Positions 63,016 to 64,000 of a stretch of DNA of 64,000 bases are shown in pieces (the first letter of the stretch is position 1; each line of letters starts with the position of its first letter). The notes beneath the pieces are model-generated. The model saw only the letters and a program-made list of their open reading frames with translations. It searched no databases and was not told the DNA's origin. Source of the stretch: Paenalcaligenes niemegkensis (GTDB taxonomy: Bacteria > Pseudomonadota > Gammaproteobacteria > Burkholderiales > Burkholderiaceae_B); NCBI RefSeq assembly GCF_022230885.1, contig NZ_JAKGCT010000004.1:1178001-1242000 (forward strand), in the 5' to 3' direction. Position numbers and translations under genes: made by a program.

Positions 63016-63044
63016 ATATGGGGGCCAATGCCCCCACTTTCAAG
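63016..63044 (-). promoter_or_regulatory. sigma-32 (RpoH) heat-shock promoter of grpE
   Basis: Minus strand: CTTGAAA (63044-63038), 14-bp spacer, CCCCATAT (63023-63016), a full match to the RpoH consensus, 37 bp before the grpE start. The spacer and -10 contain a GGGGGC/GCCCCC dyad. No CIRCE element seen. Confidence 0.88.
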
Positions 63045-63086
63045 TGCCCGCTGTTTACCTTTTACATAGATTCTAAAAACTGGACT

Positions 63087-64000
63087 TTAGGCCAGCTTTT
63101 TGTCGGAATCGGGGACCCAACCACCTAATTGCTTCAAGACAATGTGACTTAGGCCGTCAATCCACTGCGGATCATCGTTTAAGCATGAAATATAACCAAA
63201 GTGCTCGCCCCCGTCAGCAATGAACGCATCGCGACATTCGACCTGGATTTCTTCCAGCGTTTCCAGACAATCAGCCAGGAACCCCGGACACATGGTATGC
63301 ACTGACCTCACCCCTTCTTTTGCCCACTGGCGCAGCAGAGGCTCAGTATAGGGCTCAAGCCACCGCTCGGCTCCGAAGCGGCTTTGAAATGAGGCATACA
63401 CAGGAACATGGGTATCAGCCAGGGCTTTACGCAATGCCGACGCCGTCAGCATGCATTCGCGGTAATACGGGTCGCCTTGCTCTATGCATCGACGAGGCAA
63501 TCCATGAAAACTAAGCAGTAGCCGTTCGGGGGTACCGTTCTGTGCCCAATAGCGGCGTACTGACTGAGCCAGGGGCTGAATGTAGCCAGGGTCATCGTAG
63601 TAGTTTTTTATGAATCGCAGTTCGGGCTGGTTACGAAGCCTGGCTACATGACGATTGACGGCATCAACCGCCGTTGCCGTCGTGCTGGCTGCATACTGCG
63701 GGTAAAGCTGCGCAACCAGAATTTTCTCGCACCCCTTGTCTCGCAAGGCCTGAATACCGGCAGGAATAGACGGATTTCCGTAACGCATGACCAGCTCTAC
63801 ATGAATGTCCGGTTGCAGCGCTTTCAATTTCGCCTCCAGACCTTCTGCCTGCCTCTGGCTGTACACCAGTAGCGGAGCACCCTCTTCCATCCATACCAGT
63901 TCGTATTTAGGAACCAGTTTTTTCGGGCGAAATGGCAACACCGCCAGACGCAAAATCAGTTGCCACAGTACTTGAGGTATTTCAATGACGCGGGGATCAG
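63087..64000 (-). CDS. hemH: ferrochelatase (5' end beyond the window)
   Basis: 304 codons visible; the frame stays open to the window edge (upstream residues DPRVIEIPQVLWQLILR fit the family). Inserts Fe2+ into protoporphyrin IX in the last step of haem synthesis. Visible: the porphyrin-binding and metal-site region SFHGLPRRCIEQGDPY with the catalytic His, and the distal MCPGFLADCLETLEEI containing the conserved Glu. About 60 N-terminal residues are missing. Lies upstream of grpE on the same strand, as in other beta-proteobacteria. Confidence 0.95.
   Translation of the reverse strand, partial: DPRVIEIPQVLWQLILRLAVLPFRPKKLVPKYELVWMEEGAPLLVYSQRQAEGLEAKLKALQPDIHVELVMRYGNPSIPAGIQALRDKGCEKILVAQLYPQYAASTTATAVDAVNRHVARLRNQPELRFIKNYYDDPGYIQPLAQSVRRYWAQNGTPERLLLSFHGLPRRCIEQGDPYYRECMLTASALRKALADTHVPVYASFQSRFGAERWLEPYTEPLLRQWAKEGVRSVHTMCPGFLADCLETLEEIQVECRDAFIADGGEHFGYISCLNDDPQWIDGLSHIVLKQLGGWVPDSDKKLA

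Noticed and set aside
62280-63086. CIRCE (HrcA) operator before grpE or dnaK
   Set aside because: No 9-bp inverted repeat of the CIRCE type; RpoH-type promoters are present instead.

Overview
The window looks like a chromosomal segment of a betaproteobacterium, most likely family Alcaligenaceae (order Burkholderiales). I infer this from the gene order serS-rarA-lolA-ftsK / trxB, the hemH-grpE-dnaK-dnaJ block, and families typical of Burkholderiales (DUF1841, DUF2968, DUF3613, a tad locus with its own sigma-54 activator). Base composition is only moderately GC-rich for this group. I see no insertion sequence, prophage, CRISPR array or rRNA.

Layout. 1-5.4 kb: FUSC-family membrane protein, bdhA-yaaA, a tRNA-Ser(CGA) and a small EF-hand membrane protein. 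5.4-11.2 kb: minus-strand operon ftsK-lolA-rarA-serS, divergent from trxB. 12-14 kb: Smr-domain protein, SMR efflux pump, a small unknown. 14.6-22.8 kb: acetate-uptake module (DUF485-actP), a CrbR/CrbS-like two-component pair with overlapping 3' ends, and a cNMP/CBS/DUF294 signalling protein. 23-28.5 kb: ATP sulfurylase, a small unknown beside a 20-bp inverted repeat, a Nudix-EamA pair, icd. 28.8-33 kb: DUF1841, two c-type cytochromes, and a MoxR-GNAT-VWA operon. 33-47.4 kb: a complete tad (Flp pilus) locus on the minus strand, including an unlisted 57-aa Flp pilin and ending in a sigma-54 enhancer-binding protein and a DUF2968 lipoprotein. 48-55.2 kb: accessory region with a two-partner-secretion (TpsB) outer-membrane transporter, two paralogous Gly-X-Y repeat lipoproteins and a MarR regulator. 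55.3-64 kb: prepilin peptidase, M16 protease, and heat-shock operon dnaJ-dnaK-grpE with hemH running off the end.

Two observations dominate. First, at least eleven otherwise intact, conserved genes (rarA, ftsK, DUF294, icd, VWA/CoxE, the enhancer-binding protein, DUF3613, tadB, rcpA, the first repeat lipoprotein, dnaK) each carry one frameshift, and every one is repaired by adding a single base to a homopolymer run of 4-7. That is the signature of a read or consensus error, not of eleven independent gene losses, so I annotate full-length genes across these sites. Second, the two repeat lipoproteins and the MarR gene between them each have a textbook sigma-54 promoter (GG-N10-GC) with a GTTACGTAAC palindrome about 130-145 bp upstream. 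The lipoproteins share an apparently identical core of about 786 bp but have diverged 5' ends and different repeat numbers. Together with the TpsB transporter this is the best candidate for an undescribed cell-surface system.
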